From: Streptomyces sp. NRRL S-31
Lineage (GTDB): Bacteria; Actinomycetota; Actinomycetes; Streptomycetales; Streptomycetaceae
NCBI RefSeq assembly: GCF_000718775.1
Contig: NZ_JOCB01000086.1
Location: 1 to 64,000, forward strand
Reading direction: 5' to 3'
Length of the DNA stretch: 64,000 bases
This document shows, in pieces, positions 44,327 through 53,990 of this stretch. The translations under genes and the position numbers were made by a program. How positions within the stretch are numbered: the first letter of the stretch is position 1; the number at the start of each line of letters is the position of its first letter. The notes below the pieces were generated by a model. The model was not told where the DNA came from. It worked only from the letters and a program-made list of their open reading frames with translations, and did no database searches.

Positions 44327-46225
44327 ATGGCAGACCACGTCCCGGAGGCGGTGCGGGAGACAGTGCACCGCCTCCAGACCAGGTGGCGGCTCATCGGTGC
44401 CCTTCGGTACGCGGGCCTTCCCCTCACCGCCGCCCTGTGGGCCGTCGACCTGGGACTCGCCCTGCTGCCCACGGTGACCGGCCTCGCGACCGGCGCGCTG
44501 GTGTCCCGGCTGATCACCGACGCGGCCGACGGACTCGGTCTGGCCCTCCTGACCCTGGCCGTCGGAGGACTGGCGCTGGCCTCGCAGGCCCTGGAGTTCG
44601 CCCACTCGGCGCTGCGCGTCGTGGTGTCCCAACGGGTGAACGCCGGACACCGGCTGGCGGTGGGCCGGCTGGCCGCCCGGCCATGGGGCATCGGACACCT
44701 GGAGGACCCGACCGTGCGGGACGACCTGTCCCTGGCCGTGATGAAGGGGCTGCCGCACTGGGTCTTCTACACCTTCGGCACCGGCGTCGTCGGGCAGTTG
44801 AGCATCACCACACGGACCTTCGGCGCGTGCGTGGCCGCCGCCGTGCTCGCCTGGTTCTCCTGGCCGACCGCGGTCGCGCTGCTCGCGGCGGCGCTCCTGG
44901 TGCGGTCCACCACCCGCCGGGAGTGGATGCGGCAGCACCGGGTGGTACGCCGACTGACCCCCGGCATGCGGGAGGAGGAGTACCTGTCCGAGGTCGCCAC
45001 CGCGCCGTGGGCGGCCAAGGAGGTGCGCGTCTTCGGTCTCGGCGACTGGGTGACCGACCGCTACCGCACCCTGGTCTCCACCCGGGTGTCCGCGCTGGCG
45101 GACGTGCGCAAGCGGCTGCTGCGGCGGCTGCGCGTACAGTTCGTGCTGCTGGCCGTCGTCACGGCCGCCGGACTCGCCCGACTCGTCGTGGCCGCGGTGC
45201 ACGGCACGATCTCACCGGGCCGGCTCGCCCTCTACCTGGGCGCGTTCTGGGCGATGATGGCGGTGAGCCGATGGGACACCGAAGCCTATGACGTCGAGTT
45301 CGCCGGCGTGCCCGCACTGTTGGCGACCGACCGGCTGCGCACCGCCCTCGCGGCCCCGGAACCGAAGCCACCGACGGCAACCACGGCAACGACGACGAGA
45401 GCAGAACCGTCACCCACCCCACCACGCATCCGCTTCGACTCCGTGCACTTTTGCTACCCCGGCGTCGAACGACCGGTGCTGCGCGGCCTCGACCTGGTCC
45501 TCGAACCCGGCGAGGTGCTGGCCCTGGTGGGTGTGAACGGAGCCGGCAAGACCACCCTCACCAAGCTCCTCACCAACCTCTACGAGCCGACCGCGGGCAC
45601 CGTCAGCGCCGACGGCGTCCCCCTCGCCGGCCTCGACGGCGCCGCCTGGCAGCGACGTGTCGCCGTCGTCTTCCAGAAGTCCACACGCTACGAACTGACC
45701 TTCCGCGACAACGTCGCCCTGGGCGCCCCCGGCACACCCGACCCCGCTGTTCTCGACACCGTCGCGCGGCAGGCCGGCATCACCGAACTGGTCGACGGCA
45801 TGCCGCTCGGCTGGGACACCCCGCTGGCCAGGGCCTACAGCGGCGGCGTCGACCTGTCCGGCGGACAGTGGCAGCGCGTCGCCCTGGCCCGTGCCCTGTA
45901 CGCGGTGGCCCACGGCGCCCGGGTGCTCGTGCTGGACGAACCGACCGCCCACCTCGACGTGCGGGCCGAGGCCGAGCAGCTGGGGTGGGTCAGAGAGGCG
46001 GCGCGGGGCGCGAGCGTGCTCCTGGTGTCGCACCGGCTCGCCACAGTCCGGCAGGCCGACAGGATCGCCGTGCTGTCCGACGGCCGCATCGCCGAGTCCG
46101 GGACGCACGACCGGCTCATGGCACTGGACGGCGCCTACGCCCGCATGTTCCGGGTGCAGGCCGACCGGTTCGCCACCGACGCCCCGCAGCCGTCCACGAC
46201 CCCCGACGAGGTGGCCGCCCGATGA
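44327..46225 (+). CDS. ABC exporter, fused membrane and ATPase domains
   Basis: 632 aa from ATG 44327. N-terminal six-helix membrane domain (about 25-340; for example LPLTAALWAVDLGLALLPTVTG and GLALLTLAVGGLALASQ) and C-terminal ATPase with Walker A LVGVNGAGKTTL, signature DLSGGQWQRVALARAL, Walker B VLVLDEPTAHLD and switch His VSHRLATV. Exporters of this class export peptides or antibiotics as homo- or heterodimers. The next gene begins with what looks like the start of a second half-transporter. Stop and next start overlap (ATGA). Confidence 0.92.
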   Translation: MADHVPEAVRETVHRLQTRWRLIGALRYAGLPLTAALWAVDLGLALLPTVTGLATGALVSRLITDAADGLGLALLTLAVGGLALASQALEFAHSALRVVVSQRVNAGHRLAVGRLAARPWGIGHLEDPTVRDDLSLAVMKGLPHWVFYTFGTGVVGQLSITTRTFGACVAAAVLAWFSWPTAVALLAAALLVRSTTRREWMRQHRVVRRLTPGMREEEYLSEVATAPWAAKEVRVFGLGDWVTDRYRTLVSTRVSALADVRKRLLRRLRVQFVLLAVVTAAGLARLVVAAVHGTISPGRLALYLGAFWAMMAVSRWDTEAYDVEFAGVPALLATDRLRTALAAPEPKPPTATTATTTRAEPSPTPPRIRFDSVHFCYPGVERPVLRGLDLVLEPGEVLALVGVNGAGKTTLTKLLTNLYEPTAGTVSADGVPLAGLDGAAWQRRVAVVFQKSTRYELTFRDNVALGAPGTPDPAVLDTVARQAGITELVDGMPLGWDTPLARAYSGGVDLSGGQWQRVALARALYAVAHGARVLVLDEPTAHLDVRAEAEQLGWVREAARGASVLLVSHRLATVRQADRIAVLSDGRIAESGTHDRLMALDGAYARMFRVQADRFATDAPQPSTTPDEVAAR

Positions 46226-47349
46226 ACCGCACCCGCGCGCTACGCCACCTCTACCTGCTGTCCTGGAGTCTGCACCGCCGCTCCGTCGCCACCTACCTGG
46301 CCCTGACCTGCGCCGACATCCTGGCCACCGGCGCGTTCGCGGTGGCGTTGCGCGTGCTCGTCCAGAGCGCCCTCGACGGACACCTGCCCCCGGCCCTGTA
46401 CGCCACCGCCGCAGCGGCACTGAGCTGGACCGTCACCGTCGTCGGCGCCTCGGCCCGTGCCAACGTCGTCAACCTGCTCTCCGAGGCCGTCGCCCTGGAA
46501 CTGATCGGAACATTCCTTCAGCGTGCTTCGGACGGGCACGTACCCCTGCGCGCGGCGCTCCTGGAATCCGGTGGCCGACTGCCCGCCCTGTCCTCACCGG
46601 GACCGGTGCCGGCCAACCGGGCCGCCCTCGTCGACCGGCTCACCCGGCAACTGGAGCGGGACGGCGTCGGCCGGCTCCAGTTGACCGAGCCGCTGGACGA
46701 CGCCGCGTTCCGCGCCCTGGGTGCCGCGTTCGGTAGGCCGACGCCCGAGACCGATCCGTCCGTAAGCGACTTCGTCACGGACGACGTCATCCTCAACCTG
46801 GTGAGCGCCGAGCCCGCCACGCCCGACCCCGCGCGCCAGCCGTTCGCAGCGGGCGCGCTCACGCTGCACAGCGAGGGCAGCGGCCGTCCCGTCTCCGGGC
46901 AGCCCCGCTACATCATCCTGATGTGCTGCGAGCCGGGCCCCGGCAAGGGCGCGCAGACCGTCCTCGTGCCCATGGCGGCCGTGGCCGAGTCCCTCACCCC
47001 GCGCGTGCGGCAGATCCTGGCCGCCACCCGCTATCGCAACGCCCCCGGCGTCCCGCACGTGCTGCGCCACGTCGACGGCCGGCCGGTGCTCTCCTTCCGC
47101 GACTTCGGTTCCGACACGCTGGAATGGGAGTGCTCCGACGACTCGGTGACCGGGGCGGAGGTCGACGACGCCCTGCGGTCCCTGCTCACCGCCCTCTACG
47201 CGGCCGAGCACGCGGTGGGCGTGGAGTGGGAGCGCGGCACCCTCGTCGTCATCGACAACACCCGCCACTTCCACGGCCGTACCGCAGGCGCACGGTTCGA
47301 GCCGGGCAGCCGCCGGCACCTGAAGCGGCTGCGGGTGACGGCGTCGTGA
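46222..47349 (+). CDS. ABC membrane fragment fused to clavaminate-synthase-like Fe/2OG oxygenase
   Basis: 375 aa from ATG 46222. Residues 1-95 (RALRHLYLLSWSLHRRSVATYLALTCADILATG ...) look like the first two membrane helices of an ABC half-transporter. Then, without frame change, comes an oxygenase: LVDRLTRQLERDGVGRL, iron ligands H216 and E218 in LTLHSEG (the HxE form of clavaminate synthase), distal His351 in DNTRHFHGR and an Arg-rich end RRHLKRLRV for 2-oxoglutarate. The ABC rest and ATPase are missing. Either a true membrane-tethered oxygenase, or a deletion fused two genes and the oxygenase starts inside (GTG 46606 is in frame). Confidence 0.75.
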   Translation: MNRTRALRHLYLLSWSLHRRSVATYLALTCADILATGAFAVALRVLVQSALDGHLPPALYATAAAALSWTVTVVGASARANVVNLLSEAVALELIGTFLQRASDGHVPLRAALLESGGRLPALSSPGPVPANRAALVDRLTRQLERDGVGRLQLTEPLDDAAFRALGAAFGRPTPETDPSVSDFVTDDVILNLVSAEPATPDPARQPFAAGALTLHSEGSGRPVSGQPRYIILMCCEPGPGKGAQTVLVPMAAVAESLTPRVRQILAATRYRNAPGVPHVLRHVDGRPVLSFRDFGSDTLEWECSDDSVTGAEVDDALRSLLTALYAAEHAVGVEWERGTLVVIDNTRHFHGRTAGARFEPGSRRHLKRLRVTAS

Positions 47350-48980
47350 AGCGCACCGCCGACTGGGCGGCCACCGGCTCCTCGGAACTGTTCACCGGAA
47401 CCCGGCCGTTCGACGCCGGATCGGGATCGGTGCCGCCTCTCGTCCTGCTCACCTCGCCCACCGAACCCGCCATGACGGCGCCGCCCCTCGACCCCGCTCC
47501 CGACGAGCGGCTGATGGAGGTCTACCGCCGGGCCGAGAACCCCGGCGATCCGCTCGAACTCCGCGACCTCTACCTGGGCCGCGTGGAGGCCGAACTGGGC
47601 CGGTACAGCGACCGGCCCGAGCACGCGGAACGCTGGCGGTCCGCCAGGCTGCGGCGGGATGTGACCCCGCAGGACGTGCTGGGCTCACGCGCCACCGTGC
47701 GCTTCGTCAAGGAACTCTTCAACTCCTACTTCCGCGACGACCTCTACGGCCGGCTCGCGGGCAGCGCACGCGTCATCCTCTCCGGCGGCTCGGTGGACGA
47801 GGAGGCGTGGGGCCTGCCGGACGTGCTCAAGGACGCCCTCTCCTACGCGCTCTACCGCGACTGGTACGGCTACTCCGACTCCCGCGGACGCGAGGCCGCC
47901 AGACAGGCGGTGGCCGGCTACGAGTCGGCACGGCTGGGACGCCCCGTCTACGACGAGCGCAACGTCGCCATCACCATGGGCGCGACCTTCGCCATCAGCT
48001 CCGTCATCGACCAGATCCGGCTCACCCGCACCGGACCGCAAGGCCCCGCGCTGTGCGCCATCCCCAACTACCCCCCGCTGGTGGAGTCCGCCGCCCGCCG
48101 CGGCGCGGTCCAGCTCGTGCCGCTCACCGCCCACGGCGGTGTCTCCTCGCTGCGCCCGCTGATCGCGGCGCTCCGCCCGGATACCCCGTTCGTGCTGCTC
48201 CAGACGGCGGCGAACCCGACCGGCGCCGTCGTTCCCGAGGCCGAACTGGCCGAACTCATCCGTGCCGCGTCCCCGTCCACCATGATCCTCCTCGACGAGT
48301 GCCACGAATGGCTCGGCGCCCGCGACCGGCTCTCACCCGCCCGGGCCGCAGCCAACGTCGTCCGCTTCAGCAGCCTGTCCAAGAACTGGTCGGCGCCCGG
48401 CCTGAAGGTCGGCTGGCTGGTCGCGGACGAGGCGTTCATCGACGAGTACTACGAGTACGCCTCAACGACGTTCGGGGGTCCGCCCTCGTTCTTCTACACG
48501 CTGGTCGAGACGCTGGCCCGGATGGAGGCGTGGCTGATCGGCGGCGTGGACCGGATCGGCCCCGGGCACCTCGCGGAGTTCGAGCCGACCTACGGCTTCC
48601 GGCTGGCGCCGCTCCAGGCCGCCTACGACAACTACCGCGCCGACCGGCTCGACCGCGAGGCCACGCTCACCGCGCTGCGGGACACGGTCACCGCGCGGCT
48701 CGGCCTGCCCCACTTCACCGTGACGCCGGCCGCGTCCTCGATCAACCTCGCGCTGTCCGTCGCCGGGCACGACGACTCCTACCTCGCCTTCCGCGATCTG
48801 CTGCGGCAGACCGGCGTGTCCGTCTTCCCGGGCATCCTCACGTTCTGCCTGTCCGGCGGCATCGTCCGGCTGAGCACGTCCCGCCGCTGGCACGACCTCG
48901 AACCCGCCCTGCGCGCGCTCGCCGACTACCGCCCCCGACCACCCGAGACCGACCCGAGAAGAAGGAACGACCACCGATGA
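47346..48980 (+). CDS. PLP-dependent aminotransferase (fold type I)
   Basis: 544 aa from GTG 47346, which overlaps the previous stop (GTGA); ATG 47472 would give 502 aa. Fold-type I features: NYPPLVESAARRGAVQLVPL, ILLDECHEW (Asp binding the pyridine N), and FSSLSKNWSAPGLKVGW with the PLP lysine (about residue 346 from the GTG), Arg in IVRLSTSRR. The first 120 residues are an extra region not seen in compact aminotransferases. Likely transaminates or otherwise transforms an amino acid precursor. Overlaps the next gene (ATGA). Confidence 0.88.
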   Translation: MKRTADWAATGSSELFTGTRPFDAGSGSVPPLVLLTSPTEPAMTAPPLDPAPDERLMEVYRRAENPGDPLELRDLYLGRVEAELGRYSDRPEHAERWRSARLRRDVTPQDVLGSRATVRFVKELFNSYFRDDLYGRLAGSARVILSGGSVDEEAWGLPDVLKDALSYALYRDWYGYSDSRGREAARQAVAGYESARLGRPVYDERNVAITMGATFAISSVIDQIRLTRTGPQGPALCAIPNYPPLVESAARRGAVQLVPLTAHGGVSSLRPLIAALRPDTPFVLLQTAANPTGAVVPEAELAELIRAASPSTMILLDECHEWLGARDRLSPARAAANVVRFSSLSKNWSAPGLKVGWLVADEAFIDEYYEYASTTFGGPPSFFYTLVETLARMEAWLIGGVDRIGPGHLAEFEPTYGFRLAPLQAAYDNYRADRLDREATLTALRDTVTARLGLPHFTVTPAASSINLALSVAGHDDSYLAFRDLLRQTGVSVFPGILTFCLSGGIVRLSTSRRWHDLEPALRALADYRPRPPETDPRRRNDHR

Positions 48981-50212
48981 ACGTGCTGATGCTCCGCCAC
49001 AATCTGCATCAGATGGTCCTGGAACAGGCCGACGAGGTCTACGCCGTCCTGGACGGCTCCCCGGGCTGCCGCGCCCTGAGCGAGCAGACGCTGGAGCGGT
49101 TCGCCGGCGTGTACCGGGTCTCGTCCTACGACTCGCTGGAGGAGCTGAGCGCCGTGGTGGCCGACCTGACCACCCGGGGCGTCAGGATCGACAAGGTGGT
49201 GAGCCTCGCGGAGTTCACCCAGTACGCCGCCGCGTACGCCGCGCACCTACTCGGCCTCGACCACTACGCTCCCGGCATCGCCCTCGCCACCCGGGACAAG
49301 CGCGTGACCAAGGCCCGGGCGGTGGAGGCGGGCCTGGAGGTCGCGCGGTGGGTCGCCGTGCCGCAGGACCCGCGGGACCGCGACGCGCGGGCCATCGCCG
49401 AAGCCGTCGGTCTCCCGCTGGTCCTCAAGCCGGCGAGCGGCTGGGGCACGATCTCGACCGTCAAGGTGGACGACCTCGCCCGGCTGGAGCGCGTGCTGGC
49501 CGACTTCACCGTGGAGCCGGGCGTCGGCGCACCCCATGTCATCGCCGAGGAGTTCATCGACGGGGACGAGTACCACGTCGACGCCGTGTGGCGGGCGGGC
49601 GAGCCGTGGTTCTTCCACGTCAGCCGCTATGTCGCGCCGCGGCTCAAGGCGTGGCTGGACAGCACCTACGACGGTTCGGTCCTGCTGGCCGAGGACGACC
49701 ATGCAGAGCTGTACGGCAGGCTGCGCGACCTGAGCTCCCAGTTCAACAAGGCCGTCGGGCTGACCCGGGGCGCCACCCACCTGGAGGTGTTCCGGGAGCG
49801 GTCGACGGGTCGGCTGGTCGTCTCCGACGTCGCCTCCCGGATGGGCGGCGCGCACGTCCCCGAGGTCACCGAGGCCAAGTGCGGCGTGCACGAGGGGCGT
49901 GCCGTCCTGCACGAGTTGCTGGACGGCGAGCGCGAGGACCTGCCCTGGTCGCGGCCGGCGTTCCGTTACGTCGGCGGGCTGTCCATCACGCCGGCCGAGT
50001 CGGGGAAGATCGTGGCGCTGCCCGACCGGGACGAGCTGCTGGCCCACCCGCACGTGGTGCACGCCGTCGTGTACCGCGCCGTCGGTGACACCGTCGAGGT
50101 CTCGCACCCCTCCGGCTGGTGCGTGCTGGTGGTGGTGGGGGCGGACACCGAGGAGGAACTGCTGGCGGTCAACGAGGACCTGGTCGCCAGGTACCGGGTC
50201 GAGGTCGCCTGA
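48977..50212 (+). CDS. ATP-grasp ligase 2
   Basis: 411 aa from ATG 48977. ATP-grasp signatures: LPLVLKPASGWGTISTVKV, VIAEEFIDGDEYHVDAVW and metal-binding end VVSDVASRMGGAHVPEV. About as long as ATP-grasp 1 but clearly divergent from it, so the two are not duplicates of one step. Probably makes a second amide bond. Last gene of the plus-strand operon that starts with StrR; a perfect 19-bp hairpin begins 6 nt after the stop. Confidence 0.9.
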   Translation: MNVLMLRHNLHQMVLEQADEVYAVLDGSPGCRALSEQTLERFAGVYRVSSYDSLEELSAVVADLTTRGVRIDKVVSLAEFTQYAAAYAAHLLGLDHYAPGIALATRDKRVTKARAVEAGLEVARWVAVPQDPRDRDARAIAEAVGLPLVLKPASGWGTISTVKVDDLARLERVLADFTVEPGVGAPHVIAEEFIDGDEYHVDAVWRAGEPWFFHVSRYVAPRLKAWLDSTYDGSVLLAEDDHAELYGRLRDLSSQFNKAVGLTRGATHLEVFRERSTGRLVVSDVASRMGGAHVPEVTEAKCGVHEGRAVLHELLDGEREDLPWSRPAFRYVGGLSITPAESGKIVALPDRDELLAHPHVVHAVVYRAVGDTVEVSHPSGWCVLVVVGADTEEELLAVNEDLVARYRVEVA

Positions 50213-50218
50213 ACCGGC

Positions 50219-50260
50219 GATGGCCGTGTGTGCCGGGACACCCCGGCACACACGGCCATC
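50219..50260. terminator. Perfect 19-bp hairpin between convergent operons
   Basis: GATGGCCGTGTGTGCCGGG (50219-50237), 4-nt loop, exact complement (50242-50260). It ends the plus-strand operon and the minus-strand operon from both sides. Confidence 0.85.
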
Positions 50261-50277
50261 GACCGTCCGGGGCGTGC

Positions 50278-51237
50278 TCAGCCGCCGGCCACGTACGCGC
50301 GCAAGCGCGGTGCCACCTGCTCGGCCACCAGGGTCACCGTCTTCCAGTCGACCGGCGCCTTGACCGCGAGCAGGAAGTCCCGCACCCCCATGTCGGCGTA
50401 CACCTTGAGCGTGTCGAAGCAGTCGTCGGGGGACCCGAAGCTCAAATACTGCCGGCGGAGGTCGTCGGGCGTGCCGGCCATCTGAGCCGGCGACCGGTGC
50501 CGCAATTCCGCCGGCGAGTCGCCGACCACTGCGCGGAACGTTATCGACTTGCGGACCACGCCCGGGTCCCGGCCCACCTCGCCGCAGTGCTTGAGGAAGG
50601 CGTCCAGCTTGCCCCGGTACACCTCGGGGCTGACCGGCAGCGCGTTCCAGGTGTCCGCGTGGCGGGCCGCGATCCGTGCCGTGCGGCGCACCCCATCCCC
50701 GCCGACCACCAGCGGTAGGTGCGCCTGCAGCGGCTTGGGCGCCAGCCGCGCGTCGTCGAGCCGGTAGTGCGTGCCGTGGAACGTGGTGCTGTCCTCGTCC
50801 CACAGGCTGCGCAGCACCGTGCAGGCCTCCTCCAGCATGTTCAGGCGCACCCGGCCCTCGGGGAACGGGATGCCGTACTGCCGGTACCCCCGGTCGGTAC
50901 CGCCCGCGCCGACGCCGAACTCCAGCCGGCCGCCACTGATGTGGTCGATGGTCGAAGCGATGTTCGCCATGATCGCGGGATGCCGCCAGGTGATCGGGGA
51001 CACCAGCATCGCGCACCGGATGCGGTTGGTGCGGGCGGCGAGCCCCGCGAGCAGCGTGGGACCCTCGAAGCAGGGCCAGTCGGGGGCGTAGGCGTGCGGG
51101 CGCAGGAAGTCGAAGAGCGAGATCCAGTCGTAGCCCAGTTCCTCGGCCGCCTGCCACAGTTCGAGCGACGCCTCCCAACTACCGTGCAGCTGGCCCGAGT
51201 GGACACCGAAGCGCACGGTGTCCGCGTGGATGGTCAT
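50278..51237 (-). CDS. LLM-class flavin-dependent oxidoreductase 2
   Basis: 319 aa from ATG 51237. Luciferase-like TIM barrel: RFGVHSGQLHGSWEASLELWQAAEELGYDWISLFDF, SPITWRHPAIMANIASTIDHISGGRLEFGVGAGGTDRGY and PLVVGGDGVRRTARIAARHADTWNA. Such enzymes use F420 or reduced FMN. Paired with another LLM gene immediately upstream (14 nt), last in a five-gene minus-strand operon. Chemistry unknown; F420-dependent reduction or FMN-dependent hydroxylation are both possible. Confidence 0.88.
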   Translation of the reverse strand: MTIHADTVRFGVHSGQLHGSWEASLELWQAAEELGYDWISLFDFLRPHAYAPDWPCFEGPTLLAGLAARTNRIRCAMLVSPITWRHPAIMANIASTIDHISGGRLEFGVGAGGTDRGYRQYGIPFPEGRVRLNMLEEACTVLRSLWDEDSTTFHGTHYRLDDARLAPKPLQAHLPLVVGGDGVRRTARIAARHADTWNALPVSPEVYRGKLDAFLKHCGEVGRDPGVVRKSITFRAVVGDSPAELRHRSPAQMAGTPDDLRRQYLSFGSPDDCFDTLKVYADMGVRDFLLAVKAPVDWKTVTLVAEQVAPRLRAYVAGG

Positions 51238-51251
51238 GAGGTTTCTCCGTT

Positions 51252-52124
51252 TCAGAGTTTCGCGGCGGCGGGGATGATGTGTTCGGCCATGAGGTCGAGG
51301 GGCGTCCCGGTGTGCGCGTCGGGCACCGGACCGAAGACGGTGGACAGGCCCGCGTCGGCCATCCGGGCGAGGTCGTCGAGGATCACGCCGACCCGTTCGC
51401 CGCGCGGTCCCGGGTCGAACTCGTAGTAGACGGTCTTCTCGATCTCGTCGTAGTCGCGGCCCTCGCGCTCGCAGTGCTCCCGCAGCGCCGTGAGCTTGCC
51501 CGGCAGGCGCGGCGTCCAGAAGAAGTTGGACGCCTGCGCGTACTTGGCGACCAGACGCAGCGTCCTGCGTTCCCCCTCGCCGCCGACGAGGACCGGCGGG
51601 TGCGGGCGGCTGAGGGTGCGCGGCCGGTTGAGCGGTCGCTCGGCGCGCACATGGCTGCCCAGGAACGGGGTCTCGTCGTCGTCCCACATCTGCGCGCACA
51701 GCCGCAGCAGGTCCTCCAACTGCTCGAACCGGGCGCGCAGTTCAGGGAAGCGCAGGCCGAGCCCTGCCGCCTCCTCCTTGTTCCAGCCGGCTCCCACGCC
51801 GAGCATCGCCCGGCCGCCGGAGAGCACGTCCAGAGTGCTCACGGTCTTCGCCAGCACCCCGGGGTCCCGGAAGGTCACGGCCGTCACCAGCGCCAGGAGA
51901 CGGGCGTGTTCGGTGTGCGCAGCCAGGAAGGCGAGCGTGCTGTACGCCTCCAGCATGTCGAGCTCCGTCGGGCCCACCGAGCTGACCTGGAAGAAGTGGT
52001 CCGGTACCGCTATGTACGCGAATCCGGCCCGATCCGCCTGGCGGGCGATGCGGGCCAGGGTCGGTGCGGTGGCCGCCGGTCCGCCGGGAAAGGAGTAGTC
52101 CCGGATGTGCAGTCCAACTTTCAT
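51252..52124 (-). CDS. LLM-class flavin-dependent oxidoreductase 1
   Basis: 290 aa. LLM barrel with LARIARQADRAGFAYIAVPDHF, TLDVLSGGRAMLGVGAGWNKEEAAGLGLRFP and PPVLVGGEGERRTLRLVAKYAQASNFF, resembling the F420-dependent TIGR03560-type group. The GAGWN-E-E signature differs from its downstream paralogue (GAGGTDRGY), so the two likely act on different substrates or steps. Confidence 0.88.
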   Translation of the reverse strand: MKVGLHIRDYSFPGGPAATAPTLARIARQADRAGFAYIAVPDHFFQVSSVGPTELDMLEAYSTLAFLAAHTEHARLLALVTAVTFRDPGVLAKTVSTLDVLSGGRAMLGVGAGWNKEEAAGLGLRFPELRARFEQLEDLLRLCAQMWDDDETPFLGSHVRAERPLNRPRTLSRPHPPVLVGGEGERRTLRLVAKYAQASNFFWTPRLPGKLTALREHCEREGRDYDEIEKTVYYEFDPGPRGERVGVILDDLARMADAGLSTVFGPVPDAHTGTPLDLMAEHIIPAAAKL

Positions 52125-52165
52125 GGGTCACCTTCGTCTGTTGTCCATGGGGGTGTCCGGGCCGG

Positions 52166-53161
52166 TCAGGCGATGCCGAACCGGTGTGTGGTGCGGCTGA
52201 GATAGGTCTCGCCCGGGTCGAGCCTGACCGGCGGGAAGTCGGGCCGGTTGGGGGCGTCGGGCAGGGCGCTGGCCTGGATGCAGACGCCCTCCCGGAACTG
52301 GCCGTGCCGGTCGGCGGTGTAGATGCCCAGGCCCGGCGCGTCGGTGGTCACCCGCATGTGCCGGCCGCTCGACGGGTCGCTCAGCTCGGCCGCCCAGGTG
52401 GCGTCGGCCAGCACGAAGAACCGGTCGATGGGCAGCGCGCCGATGGTCCTGGCGCGGGTGAAGTCGAACGGGGTCCCCCGGACGGGGTCCGGCGGGCCGG
52501 CGACGGGCACCATGCGCTCGCCGTACCGGATGATCCCCTCGGCGTTCAGGGCGAGGCGGTGGCCGTCGACGCGGTCGCGTCCGGCGAGGTTCCAGTAGGC
52601 GTGGTTGGTGAGGTCCACGATGGTGGGCGCCGTCGTGGTGGCCCGGTGCTCGAAGCTCAGCTCGCCCTCGGAGGACAGCCGGTAGGTGGTCTCGGCGGAC
52701 AGTTCGCCCGGGTACCCCTGGTCGCCGTCCGGGCTGCGCAGGCGGAGCCGGACGGCGACCGAGCCGGTGTCGTGCGCCGCCTCGGCGTCCCAGACCAGCC
52801 GGTCGAAGCCGAAGGCGCCGCCGTGCATGTGGTGGCCGCGGTCGTTGAGGTCGAGCCGGTGCGGCACGCCGTCGAGGAAGAAACGGCCCCGGTCGACGCT
52901 GCGCGAGAAGCGGCCCAGCGTCGACCCGAGGTAGGGGCTGCCCTTGCGGGCCTCGTAGTCGGCGAGCGCCGGCTGGCGCAGTACGACATTGCTCCGTCGG
53001 CCGTCGCGGTCGGGCACGAGGACGGACACGAGGGTGGCGCCGTACGTCCACACCTCCACGCTCAGACCGCTGCCGTTGTCCAGTTTGTAGGCGTGGACCT
53101 GGCGCGGCCCCTGGCGGGCGTGGCCGGCCGTCGTGCCCACGGTGCGGTGGTGAATGCGCAT
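52166..53161 (-). CDS. Aldose 1-epimerase (mutarotase)-like
   Basis: 331 aa. GalM family: VEVWTYGATLVSVLVPDRDG at the start, DYEARKGSPYLGSTLGRFSRSV, HHMHGG (substrate His), TNHAYWNLAG (catalytic His) and GVCIQASALPDAPN, where a Glu would be the usual catalytic base at VC-x-E-x-Q; here the segment reads REGVCIQAS. It interconverts sugar anomers; in a cluster without glycosyltransferases it may act on a sugar-like or cyclic hemiacetal intermediate. Confidence 0.85.
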   Translation of the reverse strand: MRIHHRTVGTTAGHARQGPRQVHAYKLDNGSGLSVEVWTYGATLVSVLVPDRDGRRSNVVLRQPALADYEARKGSPYLGSTLGRFSRSVDRGRFFLDGVPHRLDLNDRGHHMHGGAFGFDRLVWDAEAAHDTGSVAVRLRLRSPDGDQGYPGELSAETTYRLSSEGELSFEHRATTTAPTIVDLTNHAYWNLAGRDRVDGHRLALNAEGIIRYGERMVPVAGPPDPVRGTPFDFTRARTIGALPIDRFFVLADATWAAELSDPSSGRHMRVTTDAPGLGIYTADRHGQFREGVCIQASALPDAPNRPDFPPVRLDPGETYLSRTTHRFGIA

Positions 53162-53176
53162 GCGGTACGCAGCTCC

Positions 53177-53935
53177 TCAGATGTCCAGCACGAACCGGGC
53201 CGCGAGGCTGAGCCGGGCCAGGGTCTCCGGGCGGGCGAACGCGGCCTGGTCCAGCTGCTGGGGGTTGGTGCGGCGGGTGAAGTAGGCGTGCATGGCGCGC
53301 CGCGGCCGGTTCGAGCGGTTCAGCGTGCCGCCGTGCCACAGATGGCCGTTGAAGACGAGCAGCGACCCCGCCGGGGCGATGACGAGCTGTTCGTCGGGGT
53401 GCGGCGCGGTGGGGTCGGCCATGCCCTCCGCGGGGGATTTGCCCCAGCGGTGTGAGCCCGGTACCAGCCGGGTGGCACCGTTCTCCTCGGTGAAGTCGTC
53501 CAGCAGCCACATCGTGTTGCAGACCTGGTAGTCGCCGGGCGGCAGATCGGCGCCCGGCCAGTCGGCGTGCAGCGCCTGATGGCCCTGGCCCGGCAGGGCC
53601 GCCCGGCTGCTGAGCGAGGACAGCTTGAACTCGTCGATCACCCGGTGGACGGCCGCCAGGACCAGCGGGTGGGTGAAGCAGACGTCGAACACCTCGCCCT
53701 TGTTGACCAGGTCGGACATCCGGGCGGTACCCGCCTCCTGGCCGACCTCGGTGCCGGCGCGATCCCCTTCGGCCGCCAGCAGGGCGTCCAGCCGGTCGCG
53801 CAGTCGTCCGGTCAGTTCCGGCGTCAGCACGCCGGGCAGGAAGGCGAAGCCGTCCTCGTCCAGCTGCCGGCTCGTCGACGCGTCCAGCGGGGTGCGGGTG
53901 ACTCCGAGGTCTTCCAGTGCTCGGGTCATGTCCAT
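53177..53935 (-). CDS. PhyH-family Fe/2-oxoglutarate dioxygenase
   Basis: 252 aa from ATG 53935, AAGGAG 8 nt upstream. Phytanoyl-CoA dioxygenase fold: LDEDGFAFLPGVLTPELTGRLRDRL, iron ligands HxD in QALHADWPG and the distal His in FNGHLWHGGTLNRSNRPRRAM, with the Arg for 2-oxoglutarate in the same stretch. It probably hydroxylates an amino acid or peptide. Second gene of the CysRS-like operon. Confidence 0.88.
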   Translation of the reverse strand: MDMTRALEDLGVTRTPLDASTSRQLDEDGFAFLPGVLTPELTGRLRDRLDALLAAEGDRAGTEVGQEAGTARMSDLVNKGEVFDVCFTHPLVLAAVHRVIDEFKLSSLSSRAALPGQGHQALHADWPGADLPPGDYQVCNTMWLLDDFTEENGATRLVPGSHRWGKSPAEGMADPTAPHPDEQLVIAPAGSLLVFNGHLWHGGTLNRSNRPRRAMHAYFTRRTNPQQLDQAAFARPETLARLSLAARFVLDI

Positions 53936-53990
53936 GGGATGTCTCCTTGGGTGTGGGAAGCGGCGGAACGGGTGGTGCGTGCGGGTGCCG

